Shown here piece by piece: positions 24,361-32,810 of a stretch of DNA of 44,260 nucleotides (position 1 is the stretch's first letter; the number at the start of each line of letters is the position of its first letter). The position numbers and the translations under genes are program-made. A model generated the notes under the pieces. That model was not told the origin of the DNA. It saw nothing but the letters and a program-made list of their open reading frames with translations, and searched no databases. The stretch covers positions 1 to 44,260 of the forward strand of contig CANICR010000005.1 of the NCBI GenBank assembly GCA_947466405.1, in the 5' to 3' direction. The DNA comes from Chitinophagaceae bacterium. Lineage in GTDB: Bacteria; Bacteroidota; Bacteroidia; Chitinophagales; Chitinophagaceae.

Positions 24361-26208
24361 ATGTGCGGAATAGCAGGAATCATATCAACTAATTCATCAG
24401 AAATAAATACATCTTTATTAAAAAGGATGTCTGATGCATTAATACATCGCGGTCCAGATGGGGATGGACAATGGATTAATCCAAATCAAACCGTAGGATT
24501 AGCACATACAAGACTTGCTATAATTGACTTGTCATCTGCAGGTGTACAACCTATGCATTATAGAGAAAGGTACAGCATCGTTTTTAATGGAGAGATATAC
24601 AATTACATTGAATTAAGGGTAAATCTTAAAAAAGCAGGCTATGAATTTGTTTCCAATACAGATACCGAAGTAATACTCGCAGCGTATGATTATTATAAAG
24701 AAGATTGTTTGCATTATTTTGATGGAATGTTTTCGTTTACCATCTGGGATGATGTAGAACAATGTTTATTTGCGGCTAGAGATCGATTTGGAGAAAAGCC
24801 ATTTTATTATTTTAATGATAAAGGCAGATTTATTTTTGCAAGTGAAATGAAGGCTATTTGGTCTGCTGGTGTTGAAAAAAAAATCGAACAAAGGATGTTA
24901 TTGAATTATATAGCACTAGGTCAGGTGCAAAACCCAACAGATAAATCTCAAACATTTTATTCAAATATATTTTCACTCCCCCCTTCACATTATCTGGCAT
25001 ATCATCACAACAAAATACAAATAAAGAAATACTGGAGTTTAGATAAACAATCGAAAACAAATATAACAGAAAAAGAGACGATTGAAAAACTTGATCATTT
25101 ATTAACAACGTCTGTTGCTAAAAGAATGAGAAGCGATGTACCAATGGGAACAAGCTTAAGTGGAGGATTGGATAGTTCTTCGTTATTATATTATATTCAA
25201 AAAATAGACAAGAAAAACTACAAAACATTTTCTGCTGTTTTTCCTGGATTTGAAAAAGATGAACAAGAATTTATTGATAAAGTGTCAAGTCAATTTGAGG
25301 TTGATAATTATAAAATTATTCCTAATGAGTTGGATTTAATTAATGATTTCGAAAAATTAATGTATCACCAGGAAGAACCGTTTTCCACCGGAAGTGTTTA
25401 TGCACAATACCAAGTGTTTAAATTAGCAAAAGAACACAATACTACTGTATTGCTTGATGGTCAAGGAGCAGACGAGATTTTTGCGGGATACCATAAATAT
25501 ATACATTGGTTTTATCAGGAATTAATTAACCGAATGAAGTTCTCAAAGTTTTTAAAAGAAAAAAAACTATTTAAACAAAATGATATTAAAATAAATTGGG
25601 GAATTGGAAATGTATTAGCTGCCTATTTTCCCTCACATGCTTCCATCGCGTTAGAGAAAAAAGTATATAATAGCGTTTTTAAAAATAAAGATATCAGTAA
25701 AGAGTTGCTCGCTTCATTGCATGCTAAAGAGTGGGAGGGAATACACAAGCCGCTCATTACAAAACTGAATGATGCATTATATTATAATATTGCAGAAAAT
25801 GGATTGGAAGAATTGCTGCGTTTTGCAGATAGAAACGCAATGGCACATGGCTGTGAAGTTCGATTGCCTTTTTTAAATCATGAATTAGTGTCGTTTATGT
25901 TTTCATTACCTTCCCATTTTAAAATTAATAATGGCTTTACTAAATCAATATTAAGAAAACTGATGAATCATCGCCTGTCTGATGATATTGTGTGGCGAAA
26001 AGAAAAAGTTGGATTTGAGCCACCACAAAAAAAATGGCTTGATGCACCAATGATGAAAGATTACATCCATGAATCTAAAATTAAACTAGTAAAAGAGAAG
26101 ATTCTACAGCCGCAAACATTAATTAAAACTAATCAATCCTTAAACGCCTATGAGCCTGATAATTATGATTGGCGATATTTGTGTGTAGCAAAAATGCTAC
26201 ATGACTAA
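24361..26208 (+). CDS. asnB: Asparagine synthase (glutamine-hydrolysing)
   Basis: A 615-residue AsnB. The N-terminal Ntn glutaminase domain begins MCGIAGI, with Cys2 as nucleophile after Met removal, and carries RGPDGDGQW, LAHTRLAIIDL and NGEIYNY. The synthetase domain has the ATP pyrophosphate loop SGGLDSS at 267-273, LLDGQGADEIFAGY and the C-terminal VRLPFLNHELV stretch. It amidates aspartate using glutamine and ATP. Copies near glycan loci are often used to amidate sugar acids or peptides instead, and several glycosyltransferases are within 10 kb, but no direct operon link is seen here. Length and start are normal. Confidence 0.92.
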   Translation: MCGIAGIISTNSSEINTSLLKRMSDALIHRGPDGDGQWINPNQTVGLAHTRLAIIDLSSAGVQPMHYRERYSIVFNGEIYNYIELRVNLKKAGYEFVSNTDTEVILAAYDYYKEDCLHYFDGMFSFTIWDDVEQCLFAARDRFGEKPFYYFNDKGRFIFASEMKAIWSAGVEKKIEQRMLLNYIALGQVQNPTDKSQTFYSNIFSLPPSHYLAYHHNKIQIKKYWSLDKQSKTNITEKETIEKLDHLLTTSVAKRMRSDVPMGTSLSGGLDSSSLLYYIQKIDKKNYKTFSAVFPGFEKDEQEFIDKVSSQFEVDNYKIIPNELDLINDFEKLMYHQEEPFSTGSVYAQYQVFKLAKEHNTTVLLDGQGADEIFAGYHKYIHWFYQELINRMKFSKFLKEKKLFKQNDIKINWGIGNVLAAYFPSHASIALEKKVYNSVFKNKDISKELLASLHAKEWEGIHKPLITKLNDALYYNIAENGLEELLRFADRNAMAHGCEVRLPFLNHELVSFMFSLPSHFKINNGFTKSILRKLMNHRLSDDIVWRKEKVGFEPPQKKWLDAPMMKDYIHESKIKLVKEKILQPQTLIKTNQSLNAYEPDNYDWRYLCVAKMLHD

Positions 26209-26277
26209 TTTATACAATTATTTAAAACCCAAACAAGGCATATATTTACATTTATTTAAAACATACAAAATAATCAA

Positions 26278-27426
26278 ATGAGTTCACAAAAAATTGCCAC
26301 AAAGTTTATACATGCTGGCGCAGAGCCCGATCCTTCTACTGGAGCAATCATGACTCCGATATTTCAAACATCAACATATGTGCAATCTTCACCTGGCCAA
26401 CATAAAGGATATGAATATGCACGTTCTCAAAATCCAACTAGAGCAGCTTTAGAAACAGCATTGGCTGTTATAGAGAATGGAAAATACGGACTAGCATTTA
26501 GTAGCGGCGTTGCAGCTACAGATGCGGTAATAAAATTATTGTCACCAGGCGATGAAGTAATTGCGGCTAATGATATGTATGGAGGTACTTATCGTTTGTT
26601 TACCAAAGTATTTGAAAAATTTGGAATTAAATTTATTTATGTAGATACTACAGATGTAAACAATATCACTGCAGTACTTTCAGAAAAATCAAAATTGATT
26701 TGGATTGAAACACCAACTAATCCATTGATGAATATTACTGATATTCTTGCTGTTTCAAAGATTTCCAAAAAAGCCGGCACGATTTTGTGCGTAGATAATA
26801 CATTCGCATCGCCATATTTACAAAACCCATTAGATTTAGGAGCCGATATAGTGATGCATTCTTCCACAAAATATTTAGGAGGACATAGCGATGTAATTCA
26901 GGGGGCATTAATTATGAATGACGAATCATTAAAAGATCAATTGTATTTCATTCAAAAAAGTTGCGGAGCTGTTCCCGGTCCATTTGATTGTTTTTTAGTA
27001 TTACGTGGAATAAAAACATTGCATGTTCGCATGAAACAACATTGTGAAAACGGAATAGTTATTGCCAATTATTTACGAAGTAATCCAAAAGTAGATAGGG
27101 TTTTTTGGTGTGGATTTTTAGATCATCCAAATCATGATATTGCAAAAAAACAAATGAGGGGTTTTGGGGGCATGCTGAGTTTCACTTTAAAAGATTCATC
27201 TGTTGAAGCTGCTACGAAAGTTCTTTCAAGTACAAAGTTATTTTCGTTAGCAGAAAGTTTAGGAGGTGTCGAATCTTTAATTAATCATCCAGCAAGTATG
27301 ACTCATGCAAGCATTCCAAGAGAAGAAAGATTAAAAAATGGTTTAACAGACGGACTTATTAGATTAAGCATTGGCATTGAAGATGCAGAGGACTTAGTAG
27401 AAGACTTAAAACAAGCAATCGGATAA
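26278..27426 (+). CDS. Cys/Met metabolism PLP enzyme (cystathionine gamma-synthase/lyase type)
   Basis: A 382-residue fold-type I PLP enzyme of the trans-sulfuration family. Features are YEYARSQNPTRAALE near residue 46, the AFSSGVAA loop, ANDMYGGTYRLF, DNTFASPYLQNP and the Schiff-base lysine near residue 198 in HSSTKYLGGHSDV. SLGGVESLINHPASMTH closes the active site. It works on homoserine esters, cysteine or cystathionine; sequence alone does not separate synthase from lyase (metB-like versus mccB/cth-like). Its TAA overlaps the ATG of the next gene (TAATG), so the DUF2400 gene is translationally coupled to it. Start ATG. Confidence 0.9.
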   Translation: MSSQKIATKFIHAGAEPDPSTGAIMTPIFQTSTYVQSSPGQHKGYEYARSQNPTRAALETALAVIENGKYGLAFSSGVAATDAVIKLLSPGDEVIAANDMYGGTYRLFTKVFEKFGIKFIYVDTTDVNNITAVLSEKSKLIWIETPTNPLMNITDILAVSKISKKAGTILCVDNTFASPYLQNPLDLGADIVMHSSTKYLGGHSDVIQGALIMNDESLKDQLYFIQKSCGAVPGPFDCFLVLRGIKTLHVRMKQHCENGIVIANYLRSNPKVDRVFWCGFLDHPNHDIAKKQMRGFGGMLSFTLKDSSVEAATKVLSSTKLFSLAESLGGVESLINHPASMTHASIPREERLKNGLTDGLIRLSIGIEDAEDLVEDLKQAIG

Positions 27427-28196
27427 TGCCTGATAAATTAGCAATATTTTTAAATAAAAAGGTTGATGAATATAATCAGCCTTTTTTTATTACGGCAGAC
27501 CCAATAAGTATACCGCATTTATTTAGTAAAAAACAAGATATTGAAATTGCCGGTTTTTTTGCTTCTATATTCTCATGGGGAAACAGAACCACCATCATTA
27601 ATAAATCGAGAGAGTTGATGCAACTTATGGGAAATGCACCATACGATTTTTGTATACATCACACAGACAAAGATTTAAAAAAATTAATGACATTTAAACA
27701 TAGAACATTTAATACAACTGATTTGTTATACTTCATTGAATTTTTTAAATTTCATTATACAAAATATAATTCACTGGAAGACGCTTTTTCAAATTGGCTT
27801 AATAAAAAAGATGTTAATATTGAAGCGGCCTTAAATGGTTTTAGTAATTACTTTTTTAGTTTGCCAGAAGTACCTAAAAGAACATTCAAGCATATAGCAT
27901 CACCCATTAAAAAATCGTCGTGTAAAAGATTGTGTATGTTTTTGAGGTGGATGGTGAGAAATGACAATAAAGGCGTTGATTTCGGAATTTGGAAAAAAAT
28001 AAATCCATCTCAATTAATCATTCCACTTGATTTGCATGTTATTCGTGTGGCTAAAAGGTTTAACTTGATTAACAGAAGCCAATCAGATTGGTTGGCTGCA
28101 ATTGAATTAACAGAAGCTATGAAACAATTTGATTTTAATGATCCTGTTAAATATGATTTCGCATTATTTAGCTTAGGTGCATTAGAAAAGTTTTAA
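27426..28196 (+). CDS. TIGR02757/DUF2400 family protein
   Basis: A 256-residue protein. It matches the DUF2400 family by DPISIPHLFSKKQDIEIAGFFAS, FSWGNRTTIINKSRELM, the FKHRTFNTTDL stretch, SSCKRLCMFLRWMVR and PLDLHVIRVAKRFNLI. The WMVR and PLDxHVxR segments resemble helix-hairpin-helix DNA-glycosylase-like proteins, so a nucleic-acid role is possible, but no activity has been assigned to my knowledge. It is coupled through TAATG to the upstream PLP-enzyme gene and is followed after 8 bases by a small-protein gene. Confidence 0.88.
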   Translation: MPDKLAIFLNKKVDEYNQPFFITADPISIPHLFSKKQDIEIAGFFASIFSWGNRTTIINKSRELMQLMGNAPYDFCIHHTDKDLKKLMTFKHRTFNTTDLLYFIEFFKFHYTKYNSLEDAFSNWLNKKDVNIEAALNGFSNYFFSLPEVPKRTFKHIASPIKKSSCKRLCMFLRWMVRNDNKGVDFGIWKKINPSQLIIPLDLHVIRVAKRFNLINRSQSDWLAAIELTEAMKQFDFNDPVKYDFALFSLGALEKF

Positions 28197-28204
28197 TTTA
28201 TTTT

Positions 28205-28531
28205 ATGTGGTCAAATTCAAATGAAAAAAAATTACTTGAAGAAGTGTTAGTTTTGGAAAATCCAGAAGATTTAAAAAATGAGGATATCTTAAATAAACTA
28301 GCAGAAGAGATCAATCAGCTAATCTTAGTTAATTTTGAAAGACTAGTTCAATTGCTGTATAGAATTGATGTGAGCGAAATGAAATTAAAAATATTATTGA
28401 AAGAAAATCCGGATCAAGATGCAGGGAAAATCATTGCTTCTCTTATAATAGAGCGACAACTTCAAAAAATAAAATCAAAAAATGAAAGGATAAAAAATCA
28501 ACATCCAGAGTCTAATGAAGAAGCCTGGTAA
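28205..28531 (+). CDS. Conserved small soluble protein of unknown function (108 aa)
   Basis: A 108-residue acidic and then basic helical protein without signal or membrane segments. The core AEEINQLILVNFERLVQLL plus YRIDVSEMKLK and NPDQDAGKIIASLIIERQL is a pattern I associate with a small Bacteroidota-specific conserved protein of unknown function. It starts 8 bases after the DUF2400 gene and ends one base before the convergent hydroxylase gene's stop codon, so it is the last gene of a three-gene operon. The function cannot be inferred. Confidence 0.72.
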   Translation: MWSNSNEKKLLEEVLVLENPEDLKNEDILNKLAEEINQLILVNFERLVQLLYRIDVSEMKLKILLKENPDQDAGKIIASLIIERQLQKIKSKNERIKNQHPESNEEAW

Positions 28532-29188
28532 TTAAAACATCAAGTCCTTTACTTTTTCTTTTTCTTCTTTTTCTTTTTTTAAATCATACATCGTTCCAAA
28601 TATATGATCCCATAAGGTACTGCTTACGCCAAAGCCTAAATCAGCATGTTTGTAATGATGCAAGTGATGATTTCTCCATAATCCTTTCATCCATTTAAAA
28701 GGAGGATTCCACGCATGTATAGCATAGTGCATAGATCCATACATTAAATATCCAAACATAAATCCAGGGAAAAACGGAATGGCTTTTTCTCCAAGTGTTA
28801 GATAGAATATAGTTAAAAATATAGAAGCTAATAGTATACTTGGCATTGCTGGCATAAATAAACGCTCACGGTCCCTAGGAAATTCATGGTGATTTCCATG
28901 TAGTATGTAATTTATACGCAATCCAATTTTAGAAATAGGCTGGTAATGAAAAACGAATCGGTGCAATATATATTCGGTGAATGTCCAAAAAAATACGCCT
29001 AATAAAAAAAAAGATACGGACGTTGGTACTGAAAAATATAAGTCGTGAATTGAAAAATAGGGGAAATAAAATAAAACCGGCAAGTACAAACTCCAAATCA
29101 CTAATGGGTGCGTTTTGGTAAGAAATTCAATATGTTGGTTTTTAAATATCTGCGCTTGCCCTTTATTTTGTATTTTTCCGTATTCCAT
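28532..29188 (-). CDS. Fatty acid hydroxylase / sterol desaturase superfamily membrane protein
   Basis: A 218-residue membrane di-iron enzyme. The His clusters are EYILHRFVFHY, HGNHHEFPRD, HYAIHAW and NHHLHHYKHADLG, which together supply the metal ligands. Hydrophobic segments lie around residues 33-50, 58-75 and 112-150. The short form without cytochrome b5, together with the HGNHHEFPRD motif, resembles the fatty acid 2-hydroxylase branch, which could hydroxylate the acyl chains of envelope sphingolipids or lipids in Bacteroidota. The C-terminal tail is a run of Lys and Glu (KKEKEEKEKVK). It is divergent from the FAH-family gene with a 61-base gap. Confidence 0.85.
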   Translation of the reverse strand: MEYGKIQNKGQAQIFKNQHIEFLTKTHPLVIWSLYLPVLFYFPYFSIHDLYFSVPTSVSFFLLGVFFWTFTEYILHRFVFHYQPISKIGLRINYILHGNHHEFPRDRERLFMPAMPSILLASIFLTIFYLTLGEKAIPFFPGFMFGYLMYGSMHYAIHAWNPPFKWMKGLWRNHHLHHYKHADLGFGVSSTLWDHIFGTMYDLKKEKEEKEKVKDLMF

Positions 29189-29200
29189 AAAAATAAATAA

Positions 29201-29232
29201 TTGTTTTTTTTGTAGGTAGAATCTTACTTTTG
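29201..29232 (+). promoter_or_regulatory. Promoter of the FAH-family / flavin reductase operon
   Basis: TACTTTTG (29225-29232) is a perfect TAnnTTTG box. A TTG at 29201-29203 lies 21 bases upstream as a possible -33 element. The predicted transcript starts about 12 bases before the ATG at 29250. Confidence 0.55.
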
Positions 29233-29249
29233 TTTACTTAAACAATACT

Positions 29250-30254
29250 ATGAAAATTGTTACTTATATAAAAGAAGGATACGACCAATTGGCGCTGATT
29301 GTTGATGGCAAAATCTATGACACAGATTTGCTTCATCCTGATTTGCCAATCAGCATGGCTATGTTTTTGAATTATTGGGATGATTTTTATCCTTTGGCTT
29401 TAGCTGCGGAAAGACAAATTAAAAGCGGTATACCAACATCAATGATTGGTATACCCTATTCTGAAGTTTCCTTGCTTGCCCCTGTGCCTCATCCTACAAG
29501 TTGCAGAGATGGATATGCTTTTAGGCAACATGTGGCAGCCGCTAGAAGAAATCGCAAGGTTGATATGATTCCAGAATTTGACCAATACCCAATTTTTTAT
29601 TTTACCAATCACAATAGTATACAAGGACCAGGTGAAATTTTATGCATGCCCGATCATTTTGAAAAACTAGATTTTGAATTAGAGGCTGCTATTGTTATCA
29701 ATCGATCAGGAAGAAATATCAAAGCAGCCGAAGCGGATAATTATATTGCGGGCTTAATGATAATGAATGACATGAGCGCAAGAAGATTACAAATGGAAGA
29801 AATGTTATTAAATTTAGGTCCCGCTAAAGGCAAAGATTTTTCAACAGTCATTGGGCCAATGTTGGTTACCTTAGATGAATTAGAGCAATATGAAACTCCT
29901 TGTAAGCAAGGGCACACAGGCAAAGCATGGAATTTAAATATGAAGTGTTTCGTAAATGGAACGCAAGTAAGTCAAGGAAATCTTGGTGATATGGACTGGA
30001 CTTTTGCTGAAATAATTGAACGCTGTAGTTATGGTGTTAATTTATTTGCTGGAGATGTTATTGGAAGCGGAACCGTTGGAACTGGTTGTTTTTTAGAATT
30101 AAACGGAACTGGCAAATTGAATAATCCTGATTATCAAGAACAATGGCTACAGCCTGGTGATATAGTTGAAATGGAAATAGATGCATTAGGAAAATTAAGC
30201 AATACAATTGTAAAAGAGGACAGTGATTTTTCGATTTTAAAACTGAAAAAATAA
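29250..30254 (+). CDS. Fumarylacetoacetate hydrolase family protein
   Basis: A 334-residue FAH-fold enzyme. The metal site is visible in LDFELEAAIVINRSGRNI (the E-x-E pair) and in LMIMNDMSARRLQ with its Asp. FSTVIGPMLVT and GDVIGSGTVGTGC follow in the usual order. The length fits the shorter bacterial type rather than the roughly 420-residue mammalian enzyme. It would hydrolyse a C-C bond in an acylpyruvate such as fumarylacetoacetate. It is followed by a flavin reductase-like gene after 3 bases. In Bacteroidota such pairs often accompany homogentisate breakdown genes, which are not present in the window, so tyrosine catabolism is an inference. Confidence 0.87.
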   Translation: MKIVTYIKEGYDQLALIVDGKIYDTDLLHPDLPISMAMFLNYWDDFYPLALAAERQIKSGIPTSMIGIPYSEVSLLAPVPHPTSCRDGYAFRQHVAAARRNRKVDMIPEFDQYPIFYFTNHNSIQGPGEILCMPDHFEKLDFELEAAIVINRSGRNIKAAEADNYIAGLMIMNDMSARRLQMEEMLLNLGPAKGKDFSTVIGPMLVTLDELEQYETPCKQGHTGKAWNLNMKCFVNGTQVSQGNLGDMDWTFAEIIERCSYGVNLFAGDVIGSGTVGTGCFLELNGTGKLNNPDYQEQWLQPGDIVEMEIDALGKLSNTIVKEDSDFSILKLKK

Positions 30255-30257
30255 AAA

Positions 30258-31142
30258 ATGCTCTCTATAAAATTATCTGATCTTAAGCCAGTAGACGTTC
30301 AAAATTATTTACAGCACGCTATTGCACCTCGCCCTATTTGTTTTGCTTCAACAATTGGAAAAGATGGCCATGTGAACTTAAGCCCGTATAGTTTTTTTAA
30401 TTTATTTTCTTCGAATCCACCTATTGTTGTCTTTTCTCCAGCCAGAAGAGTTAGAGATAATTCTACTAAACACACTTTGCAAAATATAATAGAGATACCA
30501 GAGGTGGTTATTAATATTGTAGATTATAATATGGTTCAGCAAACTTCATTGGCTAGCTGCGAATATGCTAAAGACGTCAATGAATTTGAAAAAGCAGGAC
30601 TCACACAAGAGAAGTCTACAATAGTAGCTCCACCAATGGTAAAGGAAAGTAAAATAAAGCTTGAATGCAAGGTTAATCAAGTGATACCCTTGGGAACTGA
30701 AGGCGGTGCTGGTAATTTGGTTATTGCAGAAATACTAATGATGCATATCGACGAGTCGATTTTAAATGCTGATAATAAGATTGATCAAACTAAATTGGAT
30801 CTGGTGGCTAGATTAGGAGGCAATTGGTATACAAGGGCAAATGCTTCCACTATTTTTGAAGTTGAAAAGCCTAATCTTAATTTAGGAATTGGCTTTGACA
30901 CATTGCCTACTTCCATAAAAAACAGCAAAATACTTAGTGGTAATGAATTAGCACAATTGGCAAATGTGAGTTCTTTACCAACGGTAGACCCCTCGTTTAA
31001 TGATGATAAACTTAAAAATATCATACAATATTTTTCCATCAATCCTGAAGAAATGGAAAAAGAGCTACATGCTTATGCAAAACAATTAATACAACAAGGC
31101 CAAGTAAATCATGCCTGGCAAATTTTATTAGCATTGGCATAA
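30258..31142 (+). CDS. Flavin reductase-like FMN-binding protein
   Basis: A 294-residue protein. The N-terminal 200 residues have the split-barrel flavin reductase pattern: IAPRPICFASTIGKDGHVNLSPYSFFNLFSSNPP, then RRVRDNSTKHTLQNI and VINIVDYNMV. The C-terminal third (from about residue 215) is a helical extension without a known motif. It may bind FMN and pass electrons, or act as an oxidoreductase partner in aromatic degradation. It is tightly coupled to the FAH-family gene (3-base gap), so a shared pathway is likely. The exact substrate is unknown. Confidence 0.83.
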   Translation: MLSIKLSDLKPVDVQNYLQHAIAPRPICFASTIGKDGHVNLSPYSFFNLFSSNPPIVVFSPARRVRDNSTKHTLQNIIEIPEVVINIVDYNMVQQTSLASCEYAKDVNEFEKAGLTQEKSTIVAPPMVKESKIKLECKVNQVIPLGTEGGAGNLVIAEILMMHIDESILNADNKIDQTKLDLVARLGGNWYTRANASTIFEVEKPNLNLGIGFDTLPTSIKNSKILSGNELAQLANVSSLPTVDPSFNDDKLKNIIQYFSINPEEMEKELHAYAKQLIQQGQVNHAWQILLALA

Positions 31143-31182
31143 AATTCCTCCCTAAAATAAAGTATAGCTCCTTTAGTTCGAT

Positions 31183-31190
31183 TAACTTTG
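31183..31190 (+). promoter_or_regulatory. -7 box of lysS
   Basis: TAACTTTG matches TAnnTTTG, 28 bases before the lysS ATG. No convincing -33 TTTG is seen at the best spacing. Confidence 0.5.
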
Positions 31191-31218
31191 GCCAAAAAAA
31201 TATTTATACGAAAGGCTT

Positions 31219-32745
31219 ATGAGCACACTACATTTATCAGAACAAGAAATTATCCGCAGAGAAAAAAAGACAGAACTTGAAAAATTAGGAATAGACCCTT
31301 ATCCAGCCGCACTCTACCCTGTAAATATTACAGCAGAATATATTAAAACCCATTATAAAGGGGAAGAAAATAAATCAGATTTTTCAGAAGTATGTATCGC
31401 CGGAAGGATTATGAGCATACGCGATATGGGTAAAGCGAATTTTGCAGTCATGCAAGACGGAACAGGTAAAATTCAGTTTTATATCAAACAAGATGATATT
31501 TGTCCGAATGAAGACAAATCGCTATTCCAAAATGTATGGAAAAAATTAGTGGATATTGGAGATTTTGTAGGTATAAAAGGATATGTATTTACTACAAAAA
31601 CAGGAGAAACATCTATACATGTACGTGAGTTTACTATTTTAAGTAAGTCATTGCGTCCTTTACCAATAGTAAAGGAAAAAGATGGAGAGTCTTTTGATGA
31701 AGTAACTGATCCTGAGTTTAGATACAGACAACGGTATGCAGATTTAATTGTAAACCCTGGTGTAAAAGAAGTTTTTGTAAAAAGAACAAAATTAGTAAAT
31801 GCGATTCGTGAATTTTTAAATGAGAGAGGTGCTCTTGAAGTAGATACGCCTGTGTTGCAAAGCATTCCAGGCGGTGCCGCCGCTCGTCCTTTTACGACAC
31901 ATCATAATGCATTAGACGTTCCAATGTATATGCGTATTGCCAATGAATTGTATTTAAAGAGATTGATTGTAGGTGGTTTTGAATGGGTATATGAATTTAG
32001 TAGAAATTTTAGAAACGAAGGAATGGACAGAACACATAATCCAGAGTTCACTGTATTGGAATTTTATGTAGCATATAAAGATTATGAATGGATGATGGAT
32101 ACCACAGAACAAATGCTTGAAAAAGCAGCAATCGCCGTAAACGGAACTTCTGTTTGTACTGTGGGAGATAAAGAAATTAGTTTTAAAGCGCCATTCAAAA
32201 GAGTAACTATGTATGAGGCAATTAAAGAACATACAGGATTTGACATAAGCTCAATGAGTGAAGATGAAATAAGAGAAGTGTGCAAACAATTAGGAATACA
32301 CGCTGATATTAAGTGGGGAAAAGGGAAATTAATAGATGAAATATTCGGTTCAAAATGCGAAGGAAATTATATTCAGCCTACTTTCATTACGGATTATCCA
32401 GTTGAAATGAGTCCGCTTACAAAAAAGCATCGGACAAAGCCAGGATTGGTAGAACGTTTTGAGTTGATGGTCAATGGTAAGGAAATCGCGAATGCGTATT
32501 CCGAATTAAATGACCCAATTGAACAGCGTGAACGCTTTGAAGAACAAGTTAAATTAATGGAAAGAGGCGATGAGGAAGCGATGTTTATAGACCATGATTT
32601 TTTAAGAGCCCTTGAATACGGCATGCCGCCAACTAGCGGAATTGGATTTGGTATCGACAGGATTTGTATGTTATTAACCAACCAGCATAGTATTCAGGAC
32701 GTCCTTTTCTTTCCAATGATGAGACCCGAAAACAGAGAAGTTTAA
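31219..32745 (+). CDS. lysS: Lysyl-tRNA synthetase (class II)
   Basis: A 508-residue class II LysRS. The N-terminal OB-fold anticodon domain covers about residues 50-160 (VCIAGRIMSIRDMGKANF, GDFVGIKGYVF). The catalytic core has PGGAAARPFTTHHNALD, motif 2 in FRNEGMDRTHNPEFTVLEFY and motif 3 in SGIGFGIDRICMLL. The enzyme charges tRNA-Lys in the cytoplasm. Length is typical. The ATG at 31219 gives the normal N-terminus MSTLHLSEQEIIRREKK. It is an essential single gene with its own -7 box, followed by the peptidase gene. Confidence 0.97.
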   Translation: MSTLHLSEQEIIRREKKTELEKLGIDPYPAALYPVNITAEYIKTHYKGEENKSDFSEVCIAGRIMSIRDMGKANFAVMQDGTGKIQFYIKQDDICPNEDKSLFQNVWKKLVDIGDFVGIKGYVFTTKTGETSIHVREFTILSKSLRPLPIVKEKDGESFDEVTDPEFRYRQRYADLIVNPGVKEVFVKRTKLVNAIREFLNERGALEVDTPVLQSIPGGAAARPFTTHHNALDVPMYMRIANELYLKRLIVGGFEWVYEFSRNFRNEGMDRTHNPEFTVLEFYVAYKDYEWMMDTTEQMLEKAAIAVNGTSVCTVGDKEISFKAPFKRVTMYEAIKEHTGFDISSMSEDEIREVCKQLGIHADIKWGKGKLIDEIFGSKCEGNYIQPTFITDYPVEMSPLTKKHRTKPGLVERFELMVNGKEIANAYSELNDPIEQRERFEEQVKLMERGDEEAMFIDHDFLRALEYGMPPTSGIGFGIDRICMLLTNQHSIQDVLFFPMMRPENREV

Positions 32746-32810
32746 CCGCTGTATTTTTTACATGCTGTTTGTCGATTAGTATTTTTTTAATTCAACATAA
32801 TAAAATTGTT

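Noticed and set aside
31479-31865. A 128-codon open frame antisense to lysS.
   Set aside because: It lies fully inside a strongly conserved gene on the other strand and its protein has no coherent domain. Other antisense frames inside lysS, paaZ, the exporter and similar genes were rejected for the same reason.
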